Source: Paulownia fortunei (lineage: Eukaryota > Streptophyta > Magnoliopsida > Lamiales > Paulowniaceae). From it: DNA of 64,000 nucleotides. Both the position numbers and the translations under genes were made by a program. Below are positions 44,573 to 56,625 of this stretch, piece by piece. Each line of letters opens with the position of its first letter. Position 1 is the first letter of the stretch. The stretch is taken from NCBI GenBank assembly GCA_019321725.1, contig CM033121.1, positions 9,238,001 to 9,302,000 of the forward strand, given 5' to 3'. Under the pieces are notes generated by a model that was not told the DNA's origin, ran no database searches, and saw only the letters and a list, made by a program, of their open reading frames with translations.

Positions 44573-46183
44573 TGCTACAACTTTAAGGTTGCAAACCCAA
44601 GTGCAAGTTGTATTAAGTAATAAATTTCTCATGAGTTCGAGGTCGATTAACAGGGGAGTTGTTTGAAAAATTCAAGTTTATATTTCTAAAAGATGGAGTT
44701 TATGTGAATCAAAATAAATGAACAATTAATTTATGATGTAACTAAAGAAAAATCGAAGTAATAAAAGTACTGAGGATTAGGGATCCACTCTTGAGTTTTG
44801 GATAAAGAAATGGTTATTTATTCTTTTTACCTCTATTAATTGCCACAATTGGAATCCATACATAAGGAAGGTACCAATATGAAGATATTATCAAATAACT
44901 CATGCAATAAGGTAATCATGATATTGTCTTACTATTGCAAATTATCTCTTAACGTCAACACTTATTTATGGGATCAAGCATTTATATACACCTTCGTCAA
45001 CAACAAATCAAAGTTTCACATTAATAGTCGGTGGGGTAAAATTGTACAATAATTTAAATGAACCCAAGTATTTATTGTACCATTGGAGATATATAAATCA
45101 AGAATCACCACAAAACAAGTAAGGTTTAGATCAAAAATAAAAATAATAATACAACATACTTAAATATTTTCTACCCTTATAACCATTCATCTTCCTCCAT
45201 CAAGAGGTTCATCTTTTTTCCTCAACAAAATGAAGTTTAGAAAGACATAATAAAAGTAGAAAAGACTAAAAATATTAGAGAAACTAGAGAATGCATTTCT
45301 ATTACTACTAGAAAACTTACAATACTAAAAAACATACAAATTAGAAAACTTAGCCTAAAGAAACCCTCTACCCCCTCCTCATACAAGCTTAATACATGGC
45401 CTATTTATAGTACTTGGAGTAAGCTAGAGGCCAAATAAATAATAGAGGGGTTAATCAAGTGGTATGCTAGTTGTCAAGAGTTGGTAAGTTGTTACACCAA
45501 GTTCTCACCCACTGAATTGAACTGCATTATTCAGTCAGATACAACCAGATTTTGAATATGTGTAAAGAATCAAAATTGTAGATATTTTTGTGTGGATATA
45601 TTTTCATATATCTTTTGTTAAATTTGGTGGTCGGATGAAGGAGATATGATCAAATTACTGAGTCATGTCCAAGAGTTGTCCTTTAACAGCAGCAACAACA
45701 TGCATCCCATATTTTTACCATTTTGACACATTTTCATACCATCTTATCTTCACCAAACTTGTTTATTTACCTCTTGTGTATAATATATCTAAATTTCACC
45801 CCCAAAATAAATTTGGGCTCAAGAGATATAACCCAATTGGTAAAATAAGTCAATACTGGGCTGAACTCTGATCCAAATTTTGGTGATCCATTTTGTGCAA
45901 CTACTTGGATGAATTTTCTGTTATAATCAAAACTAAAGTAGACTGAGCTTCCGACATAAAAGTTGTACCTCTATCTCTTAAATTTCAAATAAAATAAGCT
46001 TCAGGTCCATAGGGCTTTTGATCATGAAGTTATGCTTAAATTACAAACACTGCACAAGTCTCAAAACATGCTTTCATTTATTCCCTAACACAAAATATTA
46101 ATAAAATAATAATATTAACAAGAATAAAACAAGAAAAGTATAAAGGATTTGATACAAAAATATGTCAAAATATGCATTTATCA
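44573..46183 (-). repeat. 3' LTR of the 15-kb gypsy
   Basis: On the plus strand it starts TGCTACAACTTTAAGG and ends TTTATCA. It matches 58006-59606 along its entire length (1611 against 1601 bp). In element sense it follows the polypurine tract at 46184-46197. Confidence 0.9.
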
Positions 46184-46197
46184 AATTTCCCCACACT
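46184..46197 (-). other. Polypurine tract of the 15-kb gypsy
   Basis: AGTGTGGGGAAATT on the minus strand lies immediately before the 3' LTR and after CTCGAGGACAAGCAAGGGT, a phrase typical of the 3' ends of Athila-like elements. Confidence 0.75.
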
Positions 46198-47907
46198 TAA
46201 CCCTTGCTTGTCCTCGAGCAAGCCTAAAACAAACATAAACTAATCCACTTTCGTAGGAAATCACGATTGCATTTAGCATATGCAACAAGCCTTTAAACCC
46301 CTAGGTGACCCATAGAGGACGAGTTATAGTCTCGTGAAGGTTTCCAGCAGTGATACCCACAAACACCTATAATAACTATCTTCCAACTTTTATTCTCATG
46401 AAGCAACAAAGTAATATGAAAATAAAATCAAATAAGTGTTGAGTTTAACTCTTAGTCATTCAAAAGTTAATACATTTCTACAATAAGCATATTCAAGTGT
46501 GTGTGTGGATAGTTAATGTTAATAGTGATGAAACTATACATGCTTCAAATAAGTAAATTCTCATAAAACCTTACAAAAACCATCATTCAATCTCTAACAA
46601 AAAAGTTAAACATCATAGGCTCTTCCTTTGGTGCAAATCTCCACTACACTGAAGGCACCACACGAAATCAAAAAATCTTCAACAAAGGTTGTAATGGGGG
46701 CAAAGGGTAGTGATGTAGCTAAGAAATAAAAGGATAAGATGCAACAAAGGTTCTAAAAACTTCATGGAATTAGAGACATAGAGTTTATGATGAAGAATTC
46801 TCAAACTCTACAAATTTCAATACCGGGGTCTATTATTATTGAATTATACCTTTCTTATTCATCTTGCAACATCTCATTTTTAGTTGCAACTCGTAGCACT
46901 TTGCAATTTTTTTTCTATTTTTCTTTTATTATTATTTTCTTTTCTTTTTTTAAGAGAAACTCCCCACACTTATCTTCTATTCCAACTTGAATTTCTTTTG
47001 TAAGTTCAAGCTGTCAATTGAATGTCTCTTAAACTTCAATCATTTTTAGAACAAGGGTTGGATAATAGTGTATTTAGGATAGGTAAAAAGATATGGTTAC
47101 AAAAAAAATATTTATTTATTTAAAGGCTCAAAATGGTTTACTAGGGGGATGTTCTCTTGAAACATCATATGGAGAACATGCTGATTTGGCAATGGTGCTA
47201 GAAAACCTAATGCCTTAATCATTTTTCTAGTGGTGCACTATCAGTCGTTCGCCTCGACAGACCAAAAGTAAAAATTCTAATACTCAACCCCTACATGTTG
47301 AAGATCCAAGTGATGATTAGAGCAAGGGCATAAGAACTATCTATTTTGACATGATTGTCTTCACACTGAATAACATAACTATTTATGCAAATCAAAATTT
47401 GAGTATAATTACCGTAAAAATATATTAACCAAATAACAACATCAAAGTCCAAAACAACACCCATCATCAATCAAACCATATTATTCATGCTTAATTTTAA
47501 TCATTAAAGTTGGAAGAATCTCTACGACTAAAAAAAAGTAAAAATAATTGGTAATTCACAAACATTTGTTAAAAACCTCACAAACTTGCCATGTTATGCA
47601 AAAAATAAGGATGCGTCTCAAGATTGTTGCAATTACCCTTTACTCCGCCACCATTTTTCATGATTTCAACGGACCCATAAGAAAACACACTTGATTTTTT
47701 TTAACTAGAAAAACATATATTGAATACACAAGTCATGATATCAACTATTCCTTCCCCTAATCTAATCGAGACATTATCCCCAATGTCAAAAATAGATAGA
47801 AAATTAGAGTTTGACAGATATCACCTGAAGTGTGGCTAAAAAAAATAAAGCTGAAACAACAAACAAAAAAAACACATACTATTAGATAGAACCATTAACA
47901 ATAAGTA
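46198..47907 (-). other. 3' untranslated region of the gypsy
   Basis: It contains no recognised coding sequence. In minus sense a phrase near 47790-47745 (GACATTGGGGATAATGTC) is like the 3' untranslated block of Athila-type elements. A run of simple T/A-rich sequence lies at 46900-46960. Confidence 0.4.
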
Positions 47908-49539
47908 TCACAAACTGAGAGTCAAATGCAATTTGTATTTTTTACCATCGTTCCTGTTGGACCAATCCATATTGGCCAAGGCTGGATCAGGTTCTGGCAC
48001 ATATGCTAGAAGTTGATCAATCAGTTGGTCAGGTGTTGGAGCAGAAATGAGGATTTTTCTTGCAGACGGTGAAATAAAACCTTTTTTCACAGCATGATCT
48101 ACAAAAGATAGCAAACCATCATAAAAACTATTAACATTAAGAATACCTATAGGTTTTTAGTGAATGTTGAGTTGTGCCCAAAAGACAACTTGGAATAATT
48201 CCTCCAGTGTACCAAAACCGCCAAGTAGAATGATGAATGCATCCGCATTGTTTAACATATTAGGCATTTTGTCCTAAATATGTAACACTTTTAGCTCATC
48301 TCCAATGGTCATACCTGTGCTATTCTGTACTGTTAAAGATTTTGGTATAAGTCCCATAACTTTGACACCTCCTACATAAATAGAAATAGCAATACTCTCC
48401 ATTAACCCCAAACTGTCTCCCCTATATACTAAATAATTTTTTCACTCTGCTAAAGTTCTACCAAAGTTATTGGTTGTTGTAATACCCAAGCCTCACACTA
48501 CTCCCTTGGTCAATATGATTCATGCACTACATGCTACTTATATGCTTATTTGCATTAACATCTACATCACATGTTTTATAGCATTCTTAATTATTATACC
48601 TCTAATGCTATCACTTGATGTTATTAGTTGAGATTCTATAACCTAATTAAGTAATTCTATATGTAGATAAGAAAAAGAATAGATTGGTTAATATATTGGA
48701 TATTTATAAGTTATATGTTATAATTTTAGAAGTGTTAAAAGTGTCACTTGTAAGCTTAAAGGTATATACATCCATAGATTAACATACTTTGGATATCAGA
48801 AATGATATAATGTGATTTAAGTGTCATAATACAAGGTTCATATGTTCATGTGATTTTAGAAAATAAAAACTAGACAATCATTTAAGAATCGAATGTCGAT
48901 CTGTTTGGAGATCGAATGAACGATTAAGAAATTAGGGCATAATGTATTATCCGATCATATGGATATTAAAGTAGGTTGTACATAGATACATAAGTAATGA
49001 AAAACACTAGATTAGGGTTGTATAAGGTGCGAAAAATATCAGATTTGAACCACAACCTAACACCTCAACCTTGCCACCTCAAGCTTCCACCTCAACCTTT
49101 CTTCATTTCTATCCTTGAGCCATGACCAAAAACTATTTTCTGAGCTATTTCCCTTCTAAAACCTTCATATTGAATGTTAGAAATTGCTCTCAAGCAATTC
49201 CAAGTAAAGAAAAAATTGAAGGAAGCAAAGGGAAGTAAGGAGGAGCAAGTTCAATCTAAAATCTGTGCATAGGTGAGTTTTAATTCATATTTTTTATTTA
49301 AGTTCTTGAATTGTTTGAGGGTTTATGATTTTTAAAACTTATATTATTGATTATAATCATATTAGGATGTTATTTTTGGTCTTTTAGTTCATAAAAGAAT
49401 GATTTTTAGTTGCAAAATCACAAAAAAAATCACTAGGGACAAAAACTTTATACTTGCTGATTTTTTATATTTATGCTTTATATATGTATAATAACTTGAT
49501 TAAAACTTGTGTATTTCACCATATATGTGTTTATATATA

Positions 49540-50000
49540 AGTCTAGGTGATGTATGTAAGTTTAGAGAGGTTATAAATTGTAATATAATGTGATCATTAA
49601 AGAGGTTCAAAACTATCTTATTTGAAATTCAGATTTTGTCCTGTGTGAATGGTGCCAGTTTACATTAATAAATCCATTAGGTTTGGCAGTATTTTGACCT
49701 GGTTGTCTCTTTATATGTGTTATATAAGTATGATGAAAATTTAAGAGTGATTGAATATACTTAAGGGTTCCAAAACCATTAATGTCATGAAGTGTGCAAA
49801 ACTGTCACGGTAGGAAAACAATTTATTTCAATATGTCATGAAGAGAGCTGAACTTGGGAAGTTATATCAATGAGTTTTAGCAATTATATAATATGGTTAT
49901 ATTGATATACATGTTATATAAGTGTGGTAAAAATTTGAGAGTGAGTGGACATACTTAGGGATTTCAAAATTATCATGCAACTAAATTGGACAGCAAGTAA
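49540..50000 (+). repeat. Degenerate repeats of about 190 bp in the 3-kb insertion
   Basis: Three related phrases follow each other: near 49560, 49740 (GATGAAAATTTAAGAGTGAT) and 49930 (GTGGTAAAAATTTGAGAGTG), each followed by AGG(G/T)(A/T)TTCAAAA or GGGTTCCAAAACC. Such repeats are seen inside long gypsy LTRs. Confidence 0.4.
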
Positions 50001-50679
50001 ATATGAAAATGTGAATCTGTCCCATTTGATAACTTAACATATTTCAATCTAGACATGTTACTATTGAGTGTTAGTAATTAGGTACGTGATATTAGAGTTA
50101 TGATAATTCAATTATATGATATTTACATATATCTAAGATGAGAAATTAAGGTATTGGAAGGACTAGATTGGGTTCTAGTTTGTAAAACCTAGATAGTTTG
50201 GTGTTTAAAGTTTTAGTATGATATTTTATACTTTCAACTTGCCAAATTGGGAATGGTGCTTGATGTTGGGTAATATTACAGGCTATTTTACATCTAGGAT
50301 TGGAGGGAAACAATAAATAAATCTAGACTAAGCTACCAAGTAAAAGGTAAGTAAAGATCCATTCGCAACTACAATGCATGAACATAGTATATCTTGAAAT
50401 ATTTATACATAATGTGTTGATGATATTAAATTTGATTGAGAATCTTATGATTCTTGAAATATGTTGAGAGCAAGATAACTTACATTTCATATTGAACATA
50501 CCACTCATGAGAATTTACATGTGCATGCACGACATATGAGTATAGTGGAGGTTTTTCCATGCACGAAATGATTTGAGACATGGTTTTCAAAAAGAAAATA
50601 TTTTGATTGGCTACTACTAGTGTACCGAGGCATGCGAGGCGTGCTTATATGATATTTTGGGGTGTTGCGAGTGTTACTT

Positions 50680-50875
50680 CTCGGAGAATCACAGGGGTTG
50701 ACAGGGGGTGTGCCTCTGGTGGTCATAAGAGGGTGGACCACTTGACTGTGCCCTTATTGACTCTGTCAGTGGAAAGACTTTTAGAGTATCACAAGGGAAG
50801 GCAGGGGGTGGACATTTGGTGATCTCAAGAGATGACCCTTGGATTGAGTCATTTGTTTATGGTTGTGTGATTATT
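50680..50875 (+). repeat. Diverged tandem repeat inside the 3-kb insertion
   Basis: Two copies of a unit of about 105 bp share GAG(A/T)ATCACA(G/A)GG, then GACAGGGGGTG/GGCAGGGGGTGGAC, TGGTG(G/A)TC and AAGAG. This is the most GC-rich part of the insertion. Confidence 0.5.
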
Positions 50876-51560
50876 GATATTGTTCAGAGCTCTATCCGGT
50901 GCATAGTAGATGGGTCAAGGCCCCAATAAATGAAGTGATTTTTAATGAAAACTCTTTGATTTATGAGTACTTAATTTGACACATTTATAGCATCATATCT
51001 TGGAGTTGAGTTGCATGAGATTTATATCATACTCTTGTCATGTATGATTTTTACTTATTGAGCATTTGCTCATATAGTTCATGCATTGTAGGTGAATATG
51101 GTGAGACTTGAGACTTCTGATTTACTGGCTAGCAGTGGAGCTTTTACAGGCTTTCAAAGATCAATGTACTTTTGTGGGCTGTGTTTTTTATTTTACAGTT
51201 ATTGTATTATATTAGTGATTTTATCCTCTATATCACTTTCAAAACTCCTTTGTAATAGAAAGTTTAGGTTTGTGATGGTTTTGATAGACTTGGTTAATGT
51301 TTAATAACTACATATGTATATACAGTATGACAGGGTGTGAAAACACTTTACTTTTATCAATGTTTTGTTGAACTGAGTAGAAAAAAAAAGTTATACACAT
51401 GCATACATACACAAATTATATTGCACAGGTTGTTTATATATATATATATATATATATTTATACATATTATTGGGAGGTTGTGATAGCTGCCCCCACAAAC
51501 TCACCATTTTTTCTAAGATTGGATCCACAAAAAACACAAATGCAATTAATTTTGTGAGTT

Positions 51561-52557
51561 GAAGAAACTTTTATTTTTTTTTCTTTTTTGAAAATAAGTT
51601 GTGCAAAAATAGAGTGAGTACGGTGATATTTATTGAGGTGTGAATAGGGAATGCATTTATTGCATGTCTTTTTCTTTTGTCAAAAAGGTTGAAAATAAGG
51701 GCACACACAAAATTTAAAAATTACCTACTTACACGTGAATGTAGATGTAGTTGTAATTGTGGCTCACATTTTTCTCTAGTTTTACATCCAGTAACGTATT
51801 AAATGCCCTTTATGGATCAAGGATATACTTCCCATCCAATTTTCTTATAAACTGGCAAACAGGAGGGTCTTTTAATATCAGATTTCTAAGACTATAAAAC
51901 TCATATTCATTTCGAAAATGATCCCATAAATCTATAATTGCACGTTGTACCAATCCACATATATGCGTCTCAAGAGTCAATATAATGTGATCTAAAGACT
52001 CCTTACTCAGTTCATCCATAATGAATTTAAGTTTATCTTCTTGATTTTTAGAGACCGTTCCTAAAAAATGACATTTTTTATTGCAAGTCCATCTAGCACA
52101 ATTGTGATAAATTTTTATTTTTTTTTTGCCCTTCATTTTTTTGAATATGTACTTTTACCAAAATAAGGCATGTATCTAGTAAGCAAATCTGAAAACTCAT
52201 GTGAAAACTCACCTACTCATACATTTGCTTCAATTATCCATCATATGTTCTCCGGGATGCCCTTGTGCATAAACATCCTCAATTTTTCAATCCTAATTTT
52301 ATAAACTTTCAAAATTGCATTTTCAGAAAGAAAAGAAAATCGTTTCTTGACAGTTAGAAAAATGTCACTCATTTTGAAAAGAACAAGAAAAAAGAATGAG
52401 AAAAGCAAAAAAAATTTGTACAAAGATTTCAGTTATTTGAGAAATTGACAAGTTCGATTTTTATAGCCACAAAGTACCGTTATCCATCACTTAACCGGGA
52501 AAATAAAAAATAAAAAATAAAAAAGAGAAAAAAATAATACTTTCAAAACAAATAAAA
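51561..52557 (-). other. Post-pol region of the gypsy with two unidentified ORFs
   Basis: In minus sense after integrase there are two open pieces: 52423-52241 (MYKFFLLFSFFFLVLF, then KMSDIFLTVKKRFSFLSEN) and 52136-51810 (108 codons, MKGKKKIKIYHNCARWTC through LSKESLDHIILTLETHICG to GKYILDP). They could be an additional ORF of the element or part of the transduced sequence upstream of the LOG-like copy. I recognise no domain. Confidence 0.35.
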
Positions 52558-53660
52558 TCAGAGAAAATGAGTATATACAACACTAATCATAACAAGGTTA
52601 GAAAGAAAAAGAATTTCCTCTTGTGAAAATTGATTTTCTAGAAATAGTTTAACTTTTTGTCCATTTACTTTGAATATATTACAATTTCTAGGATTTTCAA
52701 TGTCAATTGCCCCATAAAAATATACTTTTTTTACAACAAAAGGACCACTCCACCTTGATCTCAATTTTCAAGAAAACAAATGCAATCGAGAATTATAAAG
52801 CAAAACCTTTTGACCAACCTCAAATATTTTTCTTGAAATTTTATTATTATGAAAATATTTGATTCTTGCTTTATAAATTTTAGATTTCTCATATGCATCA
52901 TTTCTCAGTTCTTGAAGTTCATTGATTTGTAATTTGCGTAATTTTGAAGCTTTATGAAGATTGAAGTTACATATTTTAATTACCCAATAAGCTTTATGTT
53001 CAATTTCAACAGTTAAATGACAAAAATTTTCATAAACTATCCTATAAGGAGACATGCCTAATGATGTTTTGAAAGCAGTTCTATATGCCCAAAGTGTATC
53101 GGTAAGTCTAAGAGATCAACCTTTACGGTTTGGGTTAACTATTTTCTCTAAAATTTATTTTATCTCCCTATTTGCAAGTTCAACTTGTCCATTTGTCTGA
53201 GGGTAATAAGGGGTTGCAACTTTATGTATGATTCCATATTTCCTCATTAAAGTTCCGAAAACTTTGTTACAAATATTTTCCCCTATCATTGATACTAAAT
53301 CTAGGAATTCCAAATCGACTTAAAATATTTTTTTTTAAAAAATTTATCACTATTTTGTGATCATTGTTTCGATAAGGAATTGCTTTGATCCATTTTGAAA
53401 TATAATCTATGGCAACCAATATATAAAGAAAACCAAATGATAATGAAAATGGCCCCATAAAATCAATACCCCAACAGTCAAATATTTCAATCACTAGGAT
53501 AGGGTGTAGAGGCATCATATTTCTCTTTGAAAGGGACCCTAACTTTTGACAATTTTCACAACTTTTGCAGAAAGTGTAAGTGTCTTTAAAAAGAGTTGGC
53601 CAATAAAATCCATATTACAAGATTTTTCCAGTGGTTTCTTTACAGAAAAATGGCCACCAT
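52558..53660 (-). pseudogene. Gypsy integrase
   Basis: In minus sense: the HHCC finger tail CKSCENCQKLGSLSKRN at about 53580-53520; core WGIDFMGPFSLSFGFLYILV with the first catalytic Asp; INDRGKYL with the second; MRKYGIIHKVATPYYPQTNG then QVELANREIK with the catalytic Glu at about 53160-53250; and C-terminal SRWSGPFVVKKVYFYGAIDI at about 52760-52700. All three catalytic residues can be found, but frame breaks separate them. No chromodomain follows. Confidence 0.8.
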
Positions 53661-54150
53661 ATGCTTCTGAATGACAAAATTTGACAATATTACCTATCTC
53701 ATTGTCAGGTACATATTTTTAAAAGATTTGATTCGGACAATACTTGAATAGGTATGGATCATCCCAATAAAAGTTTTTAACCTCAATCAAAAACTTCTTT
53801 TTATCTTGATAGTTCCAATGCAATGGCATCTTTCCTATCACAAGAAAATTAACAATGTCAACAAATCAAGGTAAAATAAAAATATTAAATAGTTGTTCAT
53901 CAGGGAAAGTGTCATTAATAGGTGTGGTTTGAAACGAGTCGTCACAAATAAGTCTCGATAAATGATCAGTTACTATATTCTCTACTCTCTTTTTATCTCG
54001 AATAGTAACATTAAATTCGTGGAGTAAGAGAATCCACCTAATCAGTCTTGGTTTGGCATCTTTTTTTGACAAAAGATATTTCAAAGTTGCATGATCATTG
54101 AAAACAACAACTGGTGAGCCAACAAGATAAGATTGAAATTTATCCAATAC
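53661..54150 (-). pseudogene. Gypsy RNase H end and linker
   Basis: The open frame 54147-53866 reads [40 protein letters not shown] and [16 protein letters not shown], the conserved end of gypsy RNase H. The linker to integrase follows with an F-C-H-S-E-A-Y-G-G-H trace at about 53670-53640. Confidence 0.75.
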
Positions 54151-55570
54151 AAAAACTACAGTAAGTAATTCTTTTTCAGTTGGTATAATTCAATTGAGCA
54201 CCATTTAAAGTTTTATTTACATAGTAAATAACATATGGTTTCTTATCTTTTCTTTGTCCCAAGACAGCTCCAACAGCATAATCACTAGCATCACACATTA
54301 TTTCAAAAGGTAAAGTCCAATCTAAAGGCTGCATGATTGGAGCAGATGTAAGCATGCTTTTAAGCTTAATAAAAGTATTTTCACAGTTTTCAGTCCATTC
54401 AAAAATAGTGTCTTTTGTTAGAAAATTACACAAAAGTTTAGATATTGTACTAAAATCTTTGATAAATCTTTTATAAAAACCAGCATGTCCTAAAAATGAT
54501 CTAACCTCTTTCACAATCTTTGGTGTTAGCAAATTGGCAATTAACTCAATTTTAGATTTGTCAACCTCAATACCTTCTGATTAAATAATGTGTCCAAGAA
54601 CAATATCAGTTATTACCATAAAATGACATTTCTCCAATTGAGCACAAGATTCTTTTCTTTACAGCTGATCATAACCTTTTCTAAATTAGATAAACAATTA
54701 TCAAATGAATTACCAAAAATAAAAAAAAACATCCATGAAGACTTCAAGAAAATGTTCAACCATGTCACTAAAAATATTGAGCATGCATCGTTGGAATATA
54801 GTTGGTGCATTACATAATCCAAAAAGCATCCTTCGATATGCAAAAGCACCAAAAGGACGTGTAAAAGTTGTTTTCTCTTAATCTTCAAGTGCAATTGCAA
54901 TTTGATTATATCCAGAATATCCATCTAAAAAACAATAAAATTCATGTCCCGCAACTCTTTCTAAAATTTTATCCATGAAAGGTAATGAAAAATGATCTTT
55001 TCTAGTAATTGAGTTGAGTTTTCTATATTAATGCACATTCGCCAACCAGTAACAGTCCTAGTTGGAATTAATTCATCATTCTCATTCTTAACTACAGTAA
55101 CTCCAGATTTCTTAGGTACAACTTGAGTAGGACTTACTCATTTGCTATCAGAAATAGGATAAATTATTCCATTATCTAAGAGTTTAATGACTTCATTTTT
55201 CACTACTTATTTCATATTAGGATTTAGCCTTCGTTGCATTTCTTTAGAAGGTTTAGCATTTTCTTCTAGATAGATATTATGTATACAAATGAAAGGATTA
55301 ATACCTTTAATATCAACAATGGTCCATCTTAAAATATTCTTATGCATTTTCAGAGTTTCAATAAACTTACCTTCTTGAGATGCATCGAGTTTGGAAGAAA
55401 TTATTACTAGAAAAGTCTCATTCTCACCCATTAAAGAGTATTTCAAATTAACTGGCAAAGGTTTCAAATCAACCACGGGAGCTTTAATACTTGATGGAAT
55501 AGATTTTACTATTGATGATGAAAGTTCTTCGAACCTTCGCTTCCAAAAATATTTTTCTTGTACCTGCAAA
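54151..55570 (-). pseudogene. Gypsy reverse transcriptase and RNase H start
   Basis: In minus sense the RT begins near 55570 (LKPLPVNLKYSLMGENETF), with VPKKSGVTVV and GWRMCIN traces, a polymerase-site phrase EVFMDVFFIFGNSFDNCLSN at about 54745-54690, LGHAGFYKRFIKDFS, and RNase H start PFEIMCDASDYAVGAVLGQR at about 54320-54260. The usual F-M-D-D catalytic pair reads F-M-D-V here, so the second catalytic Asp is lost. Several stops occur. Confidence 0.75.
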
Positions 55571-56625
55571 AATTCAGAGATAGTATTAGTGTGTGTCTTT
55601 TTACAAATACTTTCACTTTCAAAACAAGTCTCTAAAGAATCTTAAGAGTTAATAGCAGTAAAGTATTCATGAACAAGTTCCTCAATTGAATCCACTTCCT
55701 GTATTTCGACATCTTCTGTAAGTTGCATACAAATATTAAACACATTTAGCTCCAAAGTCATATTTCTAAATGATAACTTCAAAATATTTGAAGTTGCAAG
55801 AAAAGGACGATCCAAAATGATAGGAATTTGTGTATGTGTTTGTGCAACGGGCTTTATGTCCAAAATAATAAAATCAACTAGAAAGTAAAACTTATCAATT
55901 TGTACCAACTCATCTTCTACTATTCCCTGTGGAACTTCAATTGAATGGTCAGCTAGTTGTAGTACAACATAAGTTGTTTTAAGTTCTCCCAAACTTAATT
56001 ATTTATAAACTGAGAAAAGTAGAAGATTTACACTAGCACCAAGATCAAGTAAAGCACGCTTTATTCTAGTGTTTCCTATTATACATGAAATGGTTTGATA
56101 ACCTGGATCTTTGTCCTTAGGTGGAGTGAATTGTTGAATGATTGAAATAACACTTTCAGTTAAAAATGTCTTCTTTTGTACATGATATTTTTTTTTGATT
56201 GTACACAAATCTTTCAAAAATTTGGCATAAGATGGAACTTGCTTAATTACATCCAATAATGAAATATTAATCTTGACTTGTTTAAAAATTTCAAAAATTT
56301 CAGCATTTAAGTTCAATTTTTGAGTTGCTTGTAATCTTTGAGGAAAGGGTGTTGGAGGTAAATATTTTTCTTTTTCATCATTTTCACACTTACCTTCTTC
56401 AAACTTACCTTTGTCGTCAAGGCTATTTCCATTTTTCATTTCTGGAGGTGGATTAGAAACTTTCTCCTTATGATGAATAGTCTTGTCAATAACTTTTCCA
56501 TTCCGAAGAGTTGTAATTGAATTAGCCTCCTTGACTGTATTTTCACCTAAAGAAAAAACATGACACTGAGTGGAAGGATTAGGTTGAGGTTGAGCAGAAA
56601 ATTTACCCTTTTTATGAGTACGCAA
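55571..56625 (-). pseudogene. Gypsy protease region
   Basis: Two long open frames, 56625-55999 (208 codons) and 55992-55642 (116 codons), are separated by one stop. The protease core IKRALLDLGASVNLLLFSVYK lies at about 56065-56000 and the partner phrase IPIILDRPFLATSNIL at about 55830-55785. D-L-G-A-S is the form found in Athila-like elements. The upstream part is a Pro/Lys-rich spacer. Confidence 0.75.

Larger units (their letters stand above)
48478..51475. mobile_element. 3-kb insertion in the LOG-like copy, probably a solo LTR or non-coding retroelement
   Basis: GGTTGT stands at 48472-48477 and again at 51476-51481, and joining these restores the LOG reading frame, so the insertion is exact. 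It starts TGTAATACCCAAGC, a common start of plant gypsy LTRs, but does not end in the usual CA; it ends after a TA microsatellite (51433-51463) with TTATTGGGA. No protein domain is seen. It contains internal repeats at about 49540-50000 and 50680-50870. Confidence 0.6.
47908..51560 (-). pseudogene. Captured LOG-like gene copy (cytokinin riboside 5'-monophosphate phosphoribohydrolase), intron-free, disrupted
   Basis: LOG enzymes release active cytokinin bases from their nucleotides in plant cytosol. In minus sense 51560-51476 reads CICVFCGSNLRKNGEFVGAA; after a 3-kb insertion the frame continues at 48477 through NNFGRTLAE, SLGLM, GGVKVMGLIPKSL, ADAFIILLGGFGTLEELF, WAQLNIH, KPIGILNVNSFYDGLLSFVD, FISPSARKILISAPTPDQL to a stop at 47908. 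The PGGxGTxxE signature is present at 48199-48225 but with Pro changed to Leu. In-frame stops lie at 48442-48444, 48274-48276 and 48157-48159. About 200 codons run without introns, whereas plant LOG genes have several, so it derives from spliced RNA. It lies in the element's own transcription direction, between pol and the 3' untranslated region. A start codon was not identified. Confidence 0.8.

Noticed and set aside
46200..47900. A host gene in the gypsy 3' region
   Set aside because: No frame longer than chance and no domain; it has the look of an Athila-like 3' untranslated region.
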